Source: Cohnella mopanensis (GTDB lineage: Bacteria; Bacillota; Bacilli; Paenibacillales; Paenibacillaceae). Taken from it: a DNA stretch of 64,000 nt. Below, piece by piece: positions 8,630-17,200 of this stretch. The position numbers were made by a program, and so were the translations under genes. The DNA is taken from NCBI RefSeq assembly GCF_022352055.1, contig NZ_JAKRWM010000031.1, forward strand, positions 1 to 64,000, written 5' to 3'. Below the pieces are notes generated by a model. It was given only the letters and a program-made list of their open reading frames with translations, was not told where the DNA came from and searched no databases. The stretch's first letter is position 1; every line of letters starts with the position of its first letter.

Positions 8630-9379
8630 ATGATTACGAAATCGATACCGAATATCTTTACCATAGGCAATCTGTCTTTAGGCGTGATAGCCATTATTTT
8701 GGCGTTTAACAACGAAACGAACAGCTCGAACACGGCTGCTCTTCTGGTTATCATAGCGATGTTGCTGGATGGATTGGATGGACGCGTAGCTCGTGCTCTG
8801 AATGCGCAAAGCGAGTTCGGCAAAGAGCTGGATTCCCTCTCCGATGTCATTTCTTTCGGGGTTGCTCCGGCGTTCATTATGTATCAAGCTGCATTTCAAG
8901 GCGTGAATCCCGCGATTGCTTGGATCGTCACGGCGATTTTCCCGATTTGCGGAGCTTTAAGATTAGCAAGGTTTAATGTCATTGACGGAATTCCAGGTTA
9001 TTTTATCGGTTTGCCGATTCCTGCGGCGGGCGGTGTGTTAGCGACATTGGCGCTGTTCCACCACGAGCTGCATTATTCTTTGTTATTAATCAGTACGGTC
9101 GCTCTGTCTTTCTTAATGGTTAGTAACATGAAATATCCGAATTTCAAGAAGCTGGGCTTGCCGAGGAAGGCAATGTGGGCGATACCCGTCGTTGTCTTAG
9201 GAGCCGCGGTGCTCGCTTATATGTTCCAAGAGGCGATTCCTAAAGTCATTCTGGCTCTGTTGCTTCTCTATGCTTTATGGGGCCTAAAAAAAAACGTTGA
9301 TGGACTGCTCCCTTCAGGTAGAAGAGCGCGCAGGAAAGCGGCGGAAGAAGAGCAGGAGCAATCCAAGCATAGCGCTTAA
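8630..9379 (+). CDS. pssA: CDP-diacylglycerol--serine O-phosphatidyltransferase
   Basis: This membrane enzyme joins CDP-diacylglycerol and serine to make phosphatidylserine, the precursor of phosphatidylethanolamine. The CDP-alcohol phosphotransferase motif is complete: D47, D50-G51, A54-R55, G64, D68 and D72. Some eight hydrophobic segments follow. The C-terminal 30 residues are a highly charged, arginine- and glutamate-rich cytoplasmic tail. The ATG at 8630 is chosen because GAGGTG at 8618-8623 lies 6-7 bases before it; the upstream GTG lies in that site. 249 residues, longer than the B. subtilis enzyme. No psd gene follows; a terminator does. Confidence 0.93.
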   Translation: MITKSIPNIFTIGNLSLGVIAIILAFNNETNSSNTAALLVIIAMLLDGLDGRVARALNAQSEFGKELDSLSDVISFGVAPAFIMYQAAFQGVNPAIAWIVTAIFPICGALRLARFNVIDGIPGYFIGLPIPAAGGVLATLALFHHELHYSLLLISTVALSFLMVSNMKYPNFKKLGLPRKAMWAIPVVVLGAAVLAYMFQEAIPKVILALLLLYALWGLKKNVDGLLPSGRRARRKAAEEEQEQSKHSA

Positions 9380-9397
9380 TTTTGCATGAGTATTCGT

Positions 9398-9445
9398 AGC
9401 ATCGATGTCTCCCCCAGCGGTTGGGAGATAATCGATGCTTTTTTT
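9398..9445 (+). terminator. Intrinsic terminator after pssA
   Basis: AGCATCGAT at 9398-9406 pairs with ATCGATGCT at 9431-9439, with an inner TCTCCC/GGGAGA stem, followed by seven T. Ends the radA-disA-pssA stretch. Between it and 9629 nothing was recognised. Confidence 0.9.
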
Positions 9446-9628
9446 CGGCTAATTGTTCGCTAATACCAATAGACCTACGATAGTCAGACCCCAGATCTTA
9501 AACCGTTTTTTTTCGGTCTTGCCTATTGTAAGGGAAATGAAGGTACTTTTTTGGCCTAGGTGATTCAGATGAGGCTGATGCGACGAAATTTGCAAATATT
9601 TTTGTCTCAACTAGGCTAGAACAGAATT

Positions 9629-9673
9629 AAAAGAAGCTGCAAAAAGTCGGAGTGACTTTTTGCAGCTTCTTTT
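9629..9673. terminator. Bidirectional terminator between pssA and the minus-strand gene
   Basis: A long perfect hairpin (AAAAGAAGCTGCAAAAAGTC against its complement, loop at about 9649-9653) has A and T runs on both sides, so it works in both directions. It mainly serves the minus-strand gene ending at 9683. Confidence 0.85.
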
Positions 9674-9682
9674 ATTCCAATA

Positions 9683-10078
9683 TTAAGTTAAGTTAAACCA
9701 GCCAAGCGTAGAACATTTGTCAGCTTCCTTGGCGACAACTTCTTCCAGGCTGATATCTAGCAGATTGCACATTGCGGACATGTAGAAAAGATTCTTGCCC
9801 ATTTCGCTGCGAATGATTTCTTTGCATTGCTCGCACAAGTCGCCTTCCATGTGGGATTTCGATTGGCGATGCGCTTGGTCGAGCGGCATTTCCTCGGAGA
9901 AGCCTTGGTTTCGTGCGTTTAAAGCAATACATCCGCATTCGGTGATCGATTTGGATATGGCCCGGTTGACGGATGCATTGGATTGACTGAACTTCGTGAC
10001 AACATCGAGCAGACTGCGATGACGGAGTAACAATTCCGACACCTGACTCTGAAATTCATGAAGCGTAGGTGAGCTCAT
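9683..10078 (-). CDS. Conserved helical protein of unknown function with CGC and CEQC motifs
   Basis: I do not recognise a named function. The 131-residue protein begins SSPTLHEFQSQVSELLLRHR, is predicted all-helical, and carries a CGC triplet near residue 50 and CEQC near residue 84. The segment MGKNLFYMSAMCNLLDISLEEV resembles the C-terminal part of small MazG-like pyrophosphohydrolases, but the acidic catalytic EExxE signature of that family is not obvious. Similar proteins seem to me widespread in Paenibacillaceae. The ATG at 10078 is preferred over the GTG at 10087 because GAGGTGG stands 5 bases before it. Single gene, transcribed against its neighbours. Confidence 0.7.
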   Translation of the reverse strand: MSSPTLHEFQSQVSELLLRHRSLLDVVTKFSQSNASVNRAISKSITECGCIALNARNQGFSEEMPLDQAHRQSKSHMEGDLCEQCKEIIRSEMGKNLFYMSAMCNLLDISLEEVVAKEADKCSTLGWFNLT

Positions 10079-10255
10079 CCGTTCCACCTCGGTTACCTTT
10101 AATTTACTTTTCCTTCTTCATTATAGATCAAGGGCTGAGAGATTTCAAAAGAAGTTGTCGATCATTAACTTGCGAAGATGAGGTTAGTAATCGATAAATT
10201 GGAACATACTATTAAAGAAAACTTGGAATCAAGTTAAGAAAGGGAGTGATTTATC

Positions 10256-11344
10256 ATGATGATGAAAAGAGTAATTCAGATTATAGGCATTTTTATTGGT
10301 GCTTTGCTTGGCCAACAAATGTCAGCCTCGTCAGTGTCTGTGAATGAGCCGTGGATGGGAACATTGCTGGGGGCATCGGCAGGCGGCGGGACGTTCAGCG
10401 CGGTGATCGGGGCTTTTGCCGGATTTTTGCTTGCGACCTCTATCGCTACGCCTTTATCTCGTTCCTTGTCGCGGGGAATTGATAGGCTGTCCAGCTATCC
10501 TGTATCGGATCTTCTTTCTGGCTTGATCGGCTTGACCTTCGGACTTACGCTTTCCTCATTCCTGTATCCTTACGCGTCGAATGTCCCCCATGTGGGACAA
10601 GTATTGGCAGCAGGAACGGCATTAACGCTCGGATACGCCGGTCTGAAAATCGGTACGCACAAAAAGGACGAGCTGGGCGACTGGTTCCGGTCGCGCAGAA
10701 CGGCAGAGGTTCCTCCTAAGGAGGGGCCGCGGTTCGAAGAACATAAAATTTTGGATACTAGTGTCATAATCGACGGACGAATCGCAGATATTTGCAAAAC
10801 CGGCTTTATTGAAGGAACGCTGGTCATTCCTGAATTCGTGCTGGAGGAGCTTCAGCATATCGCGGATTCTTCGGACTTGCTTAAGCGCAATCGGGGACGG
10901 AGGGGATTGGATATCCTTAATAAAATCCAGAAGGAATTAGACGTTAGGGTACTCATTTACGAAGATGCGAACGAAGAGCCCGGGGAAGTGGACAGCAAGC
11001 TCGTCAAGCTCGCGAAAGCGATGCAGGGCAAAGTGGTCACCAACGATTTTAACCTGAACAAAGTATGCGAGCTGCAAGGCGTGTCGGTGCTGAACATTAA
11101 CGATCTGGCTAACGCGGTTAAACCTGTCGTTCTTCCGGGTGAGGAAATCGTCGTTCAAGTGATTAAGGACGGCAAGGAGCACGGGCAGGGCGTCGCTTAT
11201 TTGGACGACGGCACAATGATCGTGGTGGAAGGCGGACGAGAGTTCATTGGAACGACGATGGAAGTACTCGTGACCAGTGTCCTGCAGACGTCCGCGGGAC
11301 GAATGATTTTCGCGAAGCCGAAGCTATTGGAAAAAGCGCTGTAA
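10256..11344 (+). CDS. yacL: Membrane-anchored PIN/TRAM domain protein YacL
   Basis: Four hydrophobic segments within residues 1-135 anchor the protein. A PIN nuclease-like domain follows (ILDTSVIIDGRIADI, then EVDSKLVKLA and VVTNDFNLNKV, which hold the acidic metal ligands). A TRAM RNA-binding domain ends the protein (VLPGEEIVVQVIKDG to VTSVLQTSAGRMIF). Its role is not established; RNA processing is likely from the domains. Three consecutive ATG codons at 10256-10264 are possible starts. It sits between the disA region and ispD, as in Bacillus. Confidence 0.9.
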   Translation: MMMKRVIQIIGIFIGALLGQQMSASSVSVNEPWMGTLLGASAGGGTFSAVIGAFAGFLLATSIATPLSRSLSRGIDRLSSYPVSDLLSGLIGLTFGLTLSSFLYPYASNVPHVGQVLAAGTALTLGYAGLKIGTHKKDELGDWFRSRRTAEVPPKEGPRFEEHKILDTSVIIDGRIADICKTGFIEGTLVIPEFVLEELQHIADSSDLLKRNRGRRGLDILNKIQKELDVRVLIYEDANEEPGEVDSKLVKLAKAMQGKVVTNDFNLNKVCELQGVSVLNINDLANAVKPVVLPGEEIVVQVIKDGKEHGQGVAYLDDGTMIVVEGGREFIGTTMEVLVTSVLQTSAGRMIFAKPKLLEKAL

Positions 11345-11369
11345 CGAGGTATGATATTAAGATTACGGG

Positions 11370-11402
11370 CGGGACGCGCTCTAGTGTCCCGTCTTTCGTT
11401 TG
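11370..11402 (+). terminator. Possible weak terminator after yacL
   Basis: CGGGAC at 11370-11375 pairs with GTCCCG at 11386-11391, followed by TCTTTCGTTT. The 10-base loop and interrupted T-run make it weak. Confidence 0.45.
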
Positions 11403-11453
11403 TCATCAAGGCAACTTTCGTTGCGATTTGCAATTATAAGGGGATCATAAGGA

Positions 11454-12152
11454 ATGGATTGGGGAGCAGTCGTGGTAGCGGCGGGGCGCGGCACTCGAAT
11501 GGGAGCCGCGGATAACAAGCCCTACTTGCAATTGGCCGGTCGTTCGGTGCTGGCACATACGCTCGATGCCTTCGAACGATGTTCCGTCGTGTCTTCCATT
11601 GTCTTGGTCGTGACTTCGGGAGAACAGAAGAAGGCGGCCGAGATCATAGCAAGCGAAGGATTCCGCAAAGTAAAATTAATTGTTCCGGGCGGAGCGGAGC
11701 GGCAAGATAGCGTATATGCGGGCTTAGCTGTTCTGGACACGGAAGGCGTGCTCGTCCATGACGCGGCAAGGCCGCTCATTACTTCCGGGCAAGTGGAAGC
11801 TTGTTGCCTGGCGGCGGAAGAGCATGGTTCGGCCGCGTTAGCGGTTCGGGTTAAAGATACGATCAAAGTTTCGGACGGCAACGGATTTATCGTCGCGACT
11901 CCAGAACGCCAGACGCTGTGGAGCGTGCAGACTCCGCAGGCTTTTTTGCGTCTTGAGCTGATGCACGCGCATCGGCAAGCGCAGGAAGTGGGCGCTTCGG
12001 CGACGGACGACGCGATGCTGCTAGAGCGGTTAGGCCGTAAAGTCGCTATCGTCGAAGGAAATTACGCGAATATTAAAATTACGACGCCGGAAGATTTGCC
12101 GATTGCCGAGCTTCTGCTCGCGAGGCGTTATGAGGAAGGGGTAAGGGAATGA
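11454..12152 (+). CDS. ispD: 2-C-methyl-D-erythritol 4-phosphate cytidylyltransferase IspD
   Basis: IspD couples CTP to methylerythritol phosphate in the non-mevalonate isoprenoid pathway. The N-terminal nucleotide loop VVVAAGRGTRMGAADNKPYL is the CTP-binding signature, and VHDAARPLI and TDDAMLLERLG are family motifs. 232 residues. Its stop overlaps the ispF start by four bases, so the two are translationally coupled. Confidence 0.96.
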   Translation: MDWGAVVVAAGRGTRMGAADNKPYLQLAGRSVLAHTLDAFERCSVVSSIVLVVTSGEQKKAAEIIASEGFRKVKLIVPGGAERQDSVYAGLAVLDTEGVLVHDAARPLITSGQVEACCLAAEEHGSAALAVRVKDTIKVSDGNGFIVATPERQTLWSVQTPQAFLRLELMHAHRQAQEVGASATDDAMLLERLGRKVAIVEGNYANIKITTPEDLPIAELLLARRYEEGVRE

Positions 12153-12625
12153 TTCGGATTGGACAGGGATTCGACGTACACCAGCTTGTTGCGGGACGCC
12201 CATGCATTATAGGAGGCGTTACAATTCCGTACGAGAAAGGGCTTTTAGGCCACTCGGACGCGGATGTGCTTCTACATACGATAAGCGATGCGATACTCGG
12301 CGCTCTTGCTCTCGGAGATATCGGCAAGCATTTTCCCGATACCGATCCTGAATTTAAGGATGCCGATAGCGTTAAATTGTTAGAACACGTCTGGGGCTTG
12401 GCCAAGGAACGGGGTTATCGGCTAGGCAACGCGGATGCGACGATCATCGCTCAGGCGCCTAAGATGGCTCCGTATATTCCGGCGATGGTCAAGGTAATCG
12501 CTCGTGTGTTGGAGTGCGATGAAACCGAGATCAACGTGAAAGCAACGACGACTGAACGTCTTGGATTTCCCGGACGGGGCGAAGGCATAGCATCTCAAGC
12601 GGTTGTTCTTCTCGTTAAAGATTGA
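12149..12625 (+). CDS. ispF: 2-C-methyl-D-erythritol 2,4-cyclodiphosphate synthase IspF
   Basis: IspF cyclises CDP-methylerythritol phosphate with loss of CMP, two steps after IspD. The zinc-site motif GFDVHQL at residues 6-12 and HSDADVLLH near residue 34 supply the metal ligands, and the C-terminal segment KATTTERLGFPGRGEGI is conserved. 158 residues, the usual length. Confidence 0.96.
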   Translation: MIRIGQGFDVHQLVAGRPCIIGGVTIPYEKGLLGHSDADVLLHTISDAILGALALGDIGKHFPDTDPEFKDADSVKLLEHVWGLAKERGYRLGNADATIIAQAPKMAPYIPAMVKVIARVLECDETEINVKATTTERLGFPGRGEGIASQAVVLLVKD

Positions 12626-12682
12626 GAGGCTCTCCGCACGTAGCTCCGCATTTCAAGCCAGTTTATTTTAGGAGGAACAATC

Positions 12683-14149
12683 ATGTCTACGAAAGTCCGC
12701 GTACGTTACGCGCCTAGCCCAACGGGCCATTTGCATATCGGTAATGCACGAACGGCTATTTTCAACTATTTATTCGCTCGCCACCATGGGGGCGACTTCA
12801 TCATTCGCATCGAGGATACGGACGTGAAACGTAACGTAGCCGGAGGTGAGGAAAGTCAGCTCACTTATCTGAAATGGCTCGGCGTCGACTGGGATGAAAG
12901 CATTGACCGTCCAGGCGATTACGGCCCTTACCGCCAGACGGAGCGTATCGATATTTACAATACTCACACGCAACAATTGCTGGATCGTCAGCTCGCTTAT
13001 CCTTGCTATTGCAATGAAGCGGAACTGGAACAGGAACGCGAGGAGCAATCCGCGCGCGGCGAAACGCCGAAATACTCCGGTAAATGCCGCCATCTTGACG
13101 CTGAAGGGCGAGCTAAGCTTGCTGCCGAAGGACGAATTCCAAGCATTCGGTTTACCGTCCCGACAGACCGGGTGTATACGTTCACCGATACGGTCAAAGG
13201 GGAAATTTCGTTCCGTGCCGACGATTTCGGCGATTTCGTTATCGTGAAGAAAGACGGAATTCCAACCTATAACTATGCCGTGGCCGTTGACGATCATCTG
13301 ATGGCGATCACGCACGTCTTGCGCGGCGAAGACCATATCACGAACACTCCTCGCCAATTGATGATCTATGAAGCGTTCGATTGGACCCCGCCGGAGTTCG
13401 GCCATATGACGCTGATCGTGAACGACCAACGCAAGAAGCTTTCCAAACGGGACGAATCCATCGTTCAATTCATTCAGCAGTACGACGAATTGGGCTACTT
13501 GCCGGAAGCGATATTTAACTTCATCACGTTGCTTGGCTGGTCTCCGGAAGGGGAAGAGGAAATCTACAGCCGCGAGCAGCTCATTGAAGTTTTTAATGCG
13601 AACCGTCTTTCCAAGAGTCCTGCGGTATTCGACACGGCCAAGCTTAGCTGGTTGAATCAGCATTACTTGAAGCAAGCTTCGCCGGAGCGCGTTATCGAGC
13701 TATGCCTGCCTCACCTGAAGGCTTCGGGCCGGTTGCCAGAGGTGCCGAACGAACAGGAAATGGAATGGGCTACCGCATTAGTGACTCTATTCCGGGATCA
13801 CTTGAGATTCGGAGCCGAGATCGTATCGCTATCCGATCTTTTCTTCCAAGAGTCGCTTGAGTTCAATGATGAGGCGGAGGCCGTACTGGCCGAAGAGACC
13901 GTTCCTACCGTGCTGGCGGCTTTCCTTGCCGGACTTGAGGAGGCGGGCGAAGAGGGTTTCACGGTCGAGAATATGAAGAGCCTGATCAAAGGCGTTCAGA
14001 CGGCTACCGGAGTGAAGGGTAAAGGATTGTTCATGCCGATCCGCGTGGCTCTTACCGGGCAGACGCACGGACCGGATTTGAACGGCACCATCTGGTTGCT
14101 GGGCCGCGGACAAGTGCTGAAGCGTCTGAATCAGCAGTTGGCTAAGTGA
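12683..14149 (+). CDS. gltX: Glutamyl-tRNA synthetase
   Basis: Class I synthetase that charges tRNA-Glu, and in most Bacilli also tRNA-Gln for later amidation. The HIGH motif appears as PSPTGHLHIGNART and the KMSKS motif as KLSKRD. A cysteine/histidine cluster (CYCNEAELE ... KCRHL) marks the zinc-binding insertion. The C-terminal anticodon-binding domain is complete. 488 residues. The ribosome site is AGGAGGAA. Confidence 0.97.
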   Translation: MSTKVRVRYAPSPTGHLHIGNARTAIFNYLFARHHGGDFIIRIEDTDVKRNVAGGEESQLTYLKWLGVDWDESIDRPGDYGPYRQTERIDIYNTHTQQLLDRQLAYPCYCNEAELEQEREEQSARGETPKYSGKCRHLDAEGRAKLAAEGRIPSIRFTVPTDRVYTFTDTVKGEISFRADDFGDFVIVKKDGIPTYNYAVAVDDHLMAITHVLRGEDHITNTPRQLMIYEAFDWTPPEFGHMTLIVNDQRKKLSKRDESIVQFIQQYDELGYLPEAIFNFITLLGWSPEGEEEIYSREQLIEVFNANRLSKSPAVFDTAKLSWLNQHYLKQASPERVIELCLPHLKASGRLPEVPNEQEMEWATALVTLFRDHLRFGAEIVSLSDLFFQESLEFNDEAEAVLAEETVPTVLAAFLAGLEEAGEEGFTVENMKSLIKGVQTATGVKGKGLFMPIRVALTGQTHGPDLNGTIWLLGRGQVLKRLNQQLAK

Positions 14150-14179
14150 GGCCATGACTCGCGCATAGCGTGGCATCTC

Positions 14180-14208
14180 TTGTCACCTGAGAAGCGTTGG
14201 GATATACT
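14180..14208 (+). promoter_or_regulatory. Promoter of the cysE T-box operon
   Basis: TTGTCA at 14180-14185 and TATACT at 14203-14208 have the optimal 17-bp spacing, just upstream of the T-box leader. Confidence 0.7.
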
Positions 14209-14214
14209 TGAGCT

Positions 14215-14518
14215 ATATCGAAAATGTGCGACGAACAGGAAAGTAAGTTTCGTTTAACGAATGTCCAGAGAAGGCGGTCATGGCTGAGAGCCGCCCATTC
14301 CTGCGAAACCGAATTGCGCCTGGGAGCTGCGCCGCTGATCGGACAACCTAAAGTATCGTGAGAAGGCTCGCGTTATTGCAGGCTTGTACGGGGTAAGCGG
14401 TGCCGGGGGGATCCCGTTATTCATCCAATGAGGAGCGGAGTCCATCCGGACGCATGCTCAAGCAGAGTGGGACCACGTCATGACGTCTCTGCAGCGATAA
14501 GCTGCAGGGGCTTTTTTT
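14215..14518 (+). promoter_or_regulatory. T-box riboswitch (tRNA-Cys) upstream of cysE-cysS
   Basis: The conserved T-box core reads AGCAGAGTGGGACCACG at 14461-14477. Its GCAGAG (14462-14467) can pair with CTCTGC (14487-14492) as antiterminator. The same CTCTGC belongs to the terminator stem GTCTCTGCAGC (14485-14495) with GCTGCAGGGGC (14501-14511) and seven T, so the two folds exclude each other. In stem I, GTTTCG and CGAAAC flank the specifier loop, with AGTA on the 5' side. TGC (Cys) codons lie at 14315-14317, right after GAA, and at 14328-14330. Uncharged tRNA-Cys should let transcription continue into cysE. Confidence 0.9.
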
Positions 14519-14591
14519 ATTCCCGCGGATATTGCGTGTAGCCGTAATGCTGTATGGATCTCAGACAGTTGTTCAAAGGGGGGGACAGGAT

Positions 14592-15314
14592 ATGGGAATA
14601 TGGCGGAAAGTCCAATCCGATATCGATGCGGTTTTCGAGAATGACCCTGCTGCTCGAAGCTGGTTTGAAGTGGTATTCACTTATGCGGGGTTACATGCAA
14701 TTTGGTCTCATCGTTTCGCTCATTTCTTCTATCGTCATCGTTGGTATACCGTCGCACGCATGATTTCCCAGATTAGCCGTTTCTTTACGGGAATCGAAAT
14801 TCACCCCGGGGCACGTATCGGCAATAAACTGTTCATAGATCATGGTATGGGCGTCGTGATCGGGGAAACGTGCGAGATCGGGGACGAAGTCGTCATCTAT
14901 CAGGGAGTCACATTAGGCGGAACGGGCAAAGAAAAAGGCAAACGACATCCGACGATCGGCAACAGGGTCGTTATTGCTTCCGGCGCGAAAGTACTTGGAT
15001 CGTTCACGGTTGGAGATAACTCTAATATCGGGGCCAATTCCGTCGTGCTGCGAGAAGTGCCGCCCAATAGTACGGTTGTCGGCATCCCGGGTCGAATCGT
15101 CAAGCGCAACGGAAAAAAAATCGGCGATCGGTTGGATCATACGAATTTGCCAGACCCGTTGATCGAAACCTTCCGGTTCATGCAGAAGGAAATCAACGAA
15201 TTGCGGTCCGAGATAGAACGAATTAGAACTAGCGGAACGAACGGCAACAAAGAACTAAGCGATTCCGAGGAAACAAGCGATTCCAAGGAACTTAAAGGAG
15301 CTAACGCAACGTGA
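14592..15314 (+). CDS. cysE: Serine O-acetyltransferase
   Basis: CysE acetylates serine with acetyl-CoA, the first step of cysteine synthesis. The N-terminal helical part (about 1-65) is followed by a left-handed beta-helix built of hexapeptide repeats (IEIHPGARIGNKLFIDHG, VIGETCEIGDEV, VTLGGTGKEKGKRHPTIG) with the catalytic histidine of FIDHG and the conserved GGTGK loop. The C-terminal tail is charged and low in complexity and probably disordered. The ATG at 14592 behind a G-rich ribosome site is the start; an earlier ATG at 14532 would add 20 residues without homology. 240 residues. The T-box leader places it under tRNA-Cys control. Confidence 0.95.
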   Translation: MGIWRKVQSDIDAVFENDPAARSWFEVVFTYAGLHAIWSHRFAHFFYRHRWYTVARMISQISRFFTGIEIHPGARIGNKLFIDHGMGVVIGETCEIGDEVVIYQGVTLGGTGKEKGKRHPTIGNRVVIASGAKVLGSFTVGDNSNIGANSVVLREVPPNSTVVGIPGRIVKRNGKKIGDRLDHTNLPDPLIETFRFMQKEINELRSEIERIRTSGTNGNKELSDSEETSDSKELKGANAT

Positions 15315-16723
15315 ATCTCAAAATATACGACAGCCTAACGAGACAGCCTCAAGAGTTCATACCGCGCGAGCCGGGTAAGGTCAATATGTACGTATGCGGC
15401 CCGACCGTATATGACTATATTCATATCGGCAATGCGCGACCGGTCATTTTCTTCGACGTCGTTCGCCGGTACTTGGAAGCGATCGGCTTGCAAGTGAATT
15501 ACATCGTTAATTACACGGATGTTGACGACAAAATGATCCGTAAAGCCGCGGAGCTTGGTATTACGGTGCCGGAGTTGGCGGAGAAGTTCATCACGGCGTT
15601 CAAGGAAGACAGGGAAGCGCTCGGCGCGTTCCCGCCAACGATATCCCCGCGGGTGACGGAGACGATCGACGAAATCGTGGCGTTCATTCAAGAGCTGGTC
15701 GATCAAGGCAGCGCGTACGAGAGCGCCGGAGACGTCTATTTCCGTACGGGGACCTTCGCCGAATACGGGAAGTTATCCCACAAAAATCTCGACGAGCTGC
15801 AATACGGCATTCGAATAGATGTGGATGAACGAAAGGAAAACCCGCAGGATTTCGTGTTATGGAAAGCGGCGAAGCCCGGTGAAATTCATTGGCCGAGCCC
15901 TTGGGGAGACGGTCGTCCGGGCTGGCATATCGAATGCTCCGCGATGGTACGCAAATACGCGGGAGATACGCTCGATATCCACGGAGGCGGCCATGATCTG
16001 CAATTCCCGCATCATGAGTGCGAGATTGCCCAATCCGAATCTTTGACCGGTCAGCCGTTGTCCCGATATTGGATGCATAACGGTTTCGTGAATATTAATA
16101 ACGAGAAAATGTCGAAATCCTTAGGTAACGGAGTTAACGTCAGGCAACTTCTCAAAGGCACTAGCAAGTACGCGATCAGATACTTGATGCTGGCGACCCA
16201 TTATCGCAGCCCTCTTAACTTCAGCGACGAGACGATCCGTCAAGCCACCAATAGCATCGAGAGGCTCACCAACTGCCGAGACAATGTCAAACACCGGCTG
16301 TCGTCCGTGGCGAAAGGCAGTCTTTCCTTGGCCGAGGATAAGGATCTGCAAGCGCGGCTCGAGCAAATCAATGCCGAATTCCATTCCCGGATGGAGGACG
16401 ATTTCAGTACCCCGGATGCGATAACCGCCTGGTTCGGTCTCGTTTCCGAAGTGAACTCTTATTTGCAACGGGAAGTCGTAAGCGAAACGGATTTGCATTT
16501 CATTCTCGCCCGGATAGACGGGATGAATGCGATTATGGGATTGCTGCCGGCGGTCGAAGAGGCCGAACTGCTGGACGAAGAGGTTGATGCGCTAATCGCT
16601 GAACGAACGACGGCTCGCGCTAACCGCAATTTTGCTCGCGCGGATGAGATTCGCGATTTATTGGCGGACCAGGGAATTCTACTGGAAGATACACCGCAAG
16701 GCATACGTTGGCGGCGCAAATGA
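15311..16723 (+). CDS. cysS: Cysteinyl-tRNA synthetase
   Basis: Class I synthetase that charges tRNA-Cys. HIGH appears as YIHIGNARP and KMSKS as KMSKSLGN. The zinc ligands of the active site are visible in CGPTVYD, ECSAM and HHECEIAQSE. 470 residues. The GTG start overlaps the cysE stop (GTGA), with AAGGAG 11 bases upstream, so the gene is coupled to cysE and shares the T-box. Confidence 0.97.
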   Translation: MNLKIYDSLTRQPQEFIPREPGKVNMYVCGPTVYDYIHIGNARPVIFFDVVRRYLEAIGLQVNYIVNYTDVDDKMIRKAAELGITVPELAEKFITAFKEDREALGAFPPTISPRVTETIDEIVAFIQELVDQGSAYESAGDVYFRTGTFAEYGKLSHKNLDELQYGIRIDVDERKENPQDFVLWKAAKPGEIHWPSPWGDGRPGWHIECSAMVRKYAGDTLDIHGGGHDLQFPHHECEIAQSESLTGQPLSRYWMHNGFVNINNEKMSKSLGNGVNVRQLLKGTSKYAIRYLMLATHYRSPLNFSDETIRQATNSIERLTNCRDNVKHRLSSVAKGSLSLAEDKDLQARLEQINAEFHSRMEDDFSTPDAITAWFGLVSEVNSYLQREVVSETDLHFILARIDGMNAIMGLLPAVEEAELLDEEVDALIAERTTARANRNFARADEIRDLLADQGILLEDTPQGIRWRRK

Positions 16724-17157
16724 CGGAACGGGAAAGCTTGTCTCTAGCCCCCGTCATCTCGCCTGTTGTCCCTACGGACGTTCCCGTGAATTTACTTTCC
16801 CCGGTAGTGCTCGCTTACATCGGGGATGCCGTGTTCGAGATATATATCCGCCAGAGGTTAATCGCCGGGTTTAAACGCAAGCCTCATGAGCTACACCGCG
16901 CCGCGACATCGTATGTATCCGCCGCGGCTCAGGCAAAACTTCTGCAAAAGTGGAATCCGTTGCTCTCGGAAGAGGAGGCGGACATCGTGAGGCGGGGCCG
17001 CAACACCAAGTCGGGCCAGCCTCCGAAGAACGCGGATCCCGCGGACTACCGACATGCGACGGCTCTGGAATGTCTAGTGGGTTACCTTTATTATCAAGGG
17101 GCTAAGGAACGTCTGGAGCAACTAATCGAATTGGCATTCTCACATCAACCGGAATAA
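16720..17157 (+). CDS. mrnC: Mini-ribonuclease III
   Basis: Mini-III is a double-strand-specific RNase lacking the RNA-binding domain of RNase III; it matures 23S rRNA in Bacilli. The RNase III core motif is LLSPVVLAYIGDAVFEIYIR, with catalytic acidic residues there and in TALECLVGYLYYQG. 145 residues from the ATG at 16720, which overlaps the cysS stop (ATGA). Confidence 0.94.
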   Translation: MTERESLSLAPVISPVVPTDVPVNLLSPVVLAYIGDAVFEIYIRQRLIAGFKRKPHELHRAATSYVSAAAQAKLLQKWNPLLSEEEADIVRRGRNTKSGQPPKNADPADYRHATALECLVGYLYYQGAKERLEQLIELAFSHQPE

Positions 17158-17200
17158 CCGGTTTGCAAGGGTCGCAATAAACGATAAAGGAAGATGAAAA

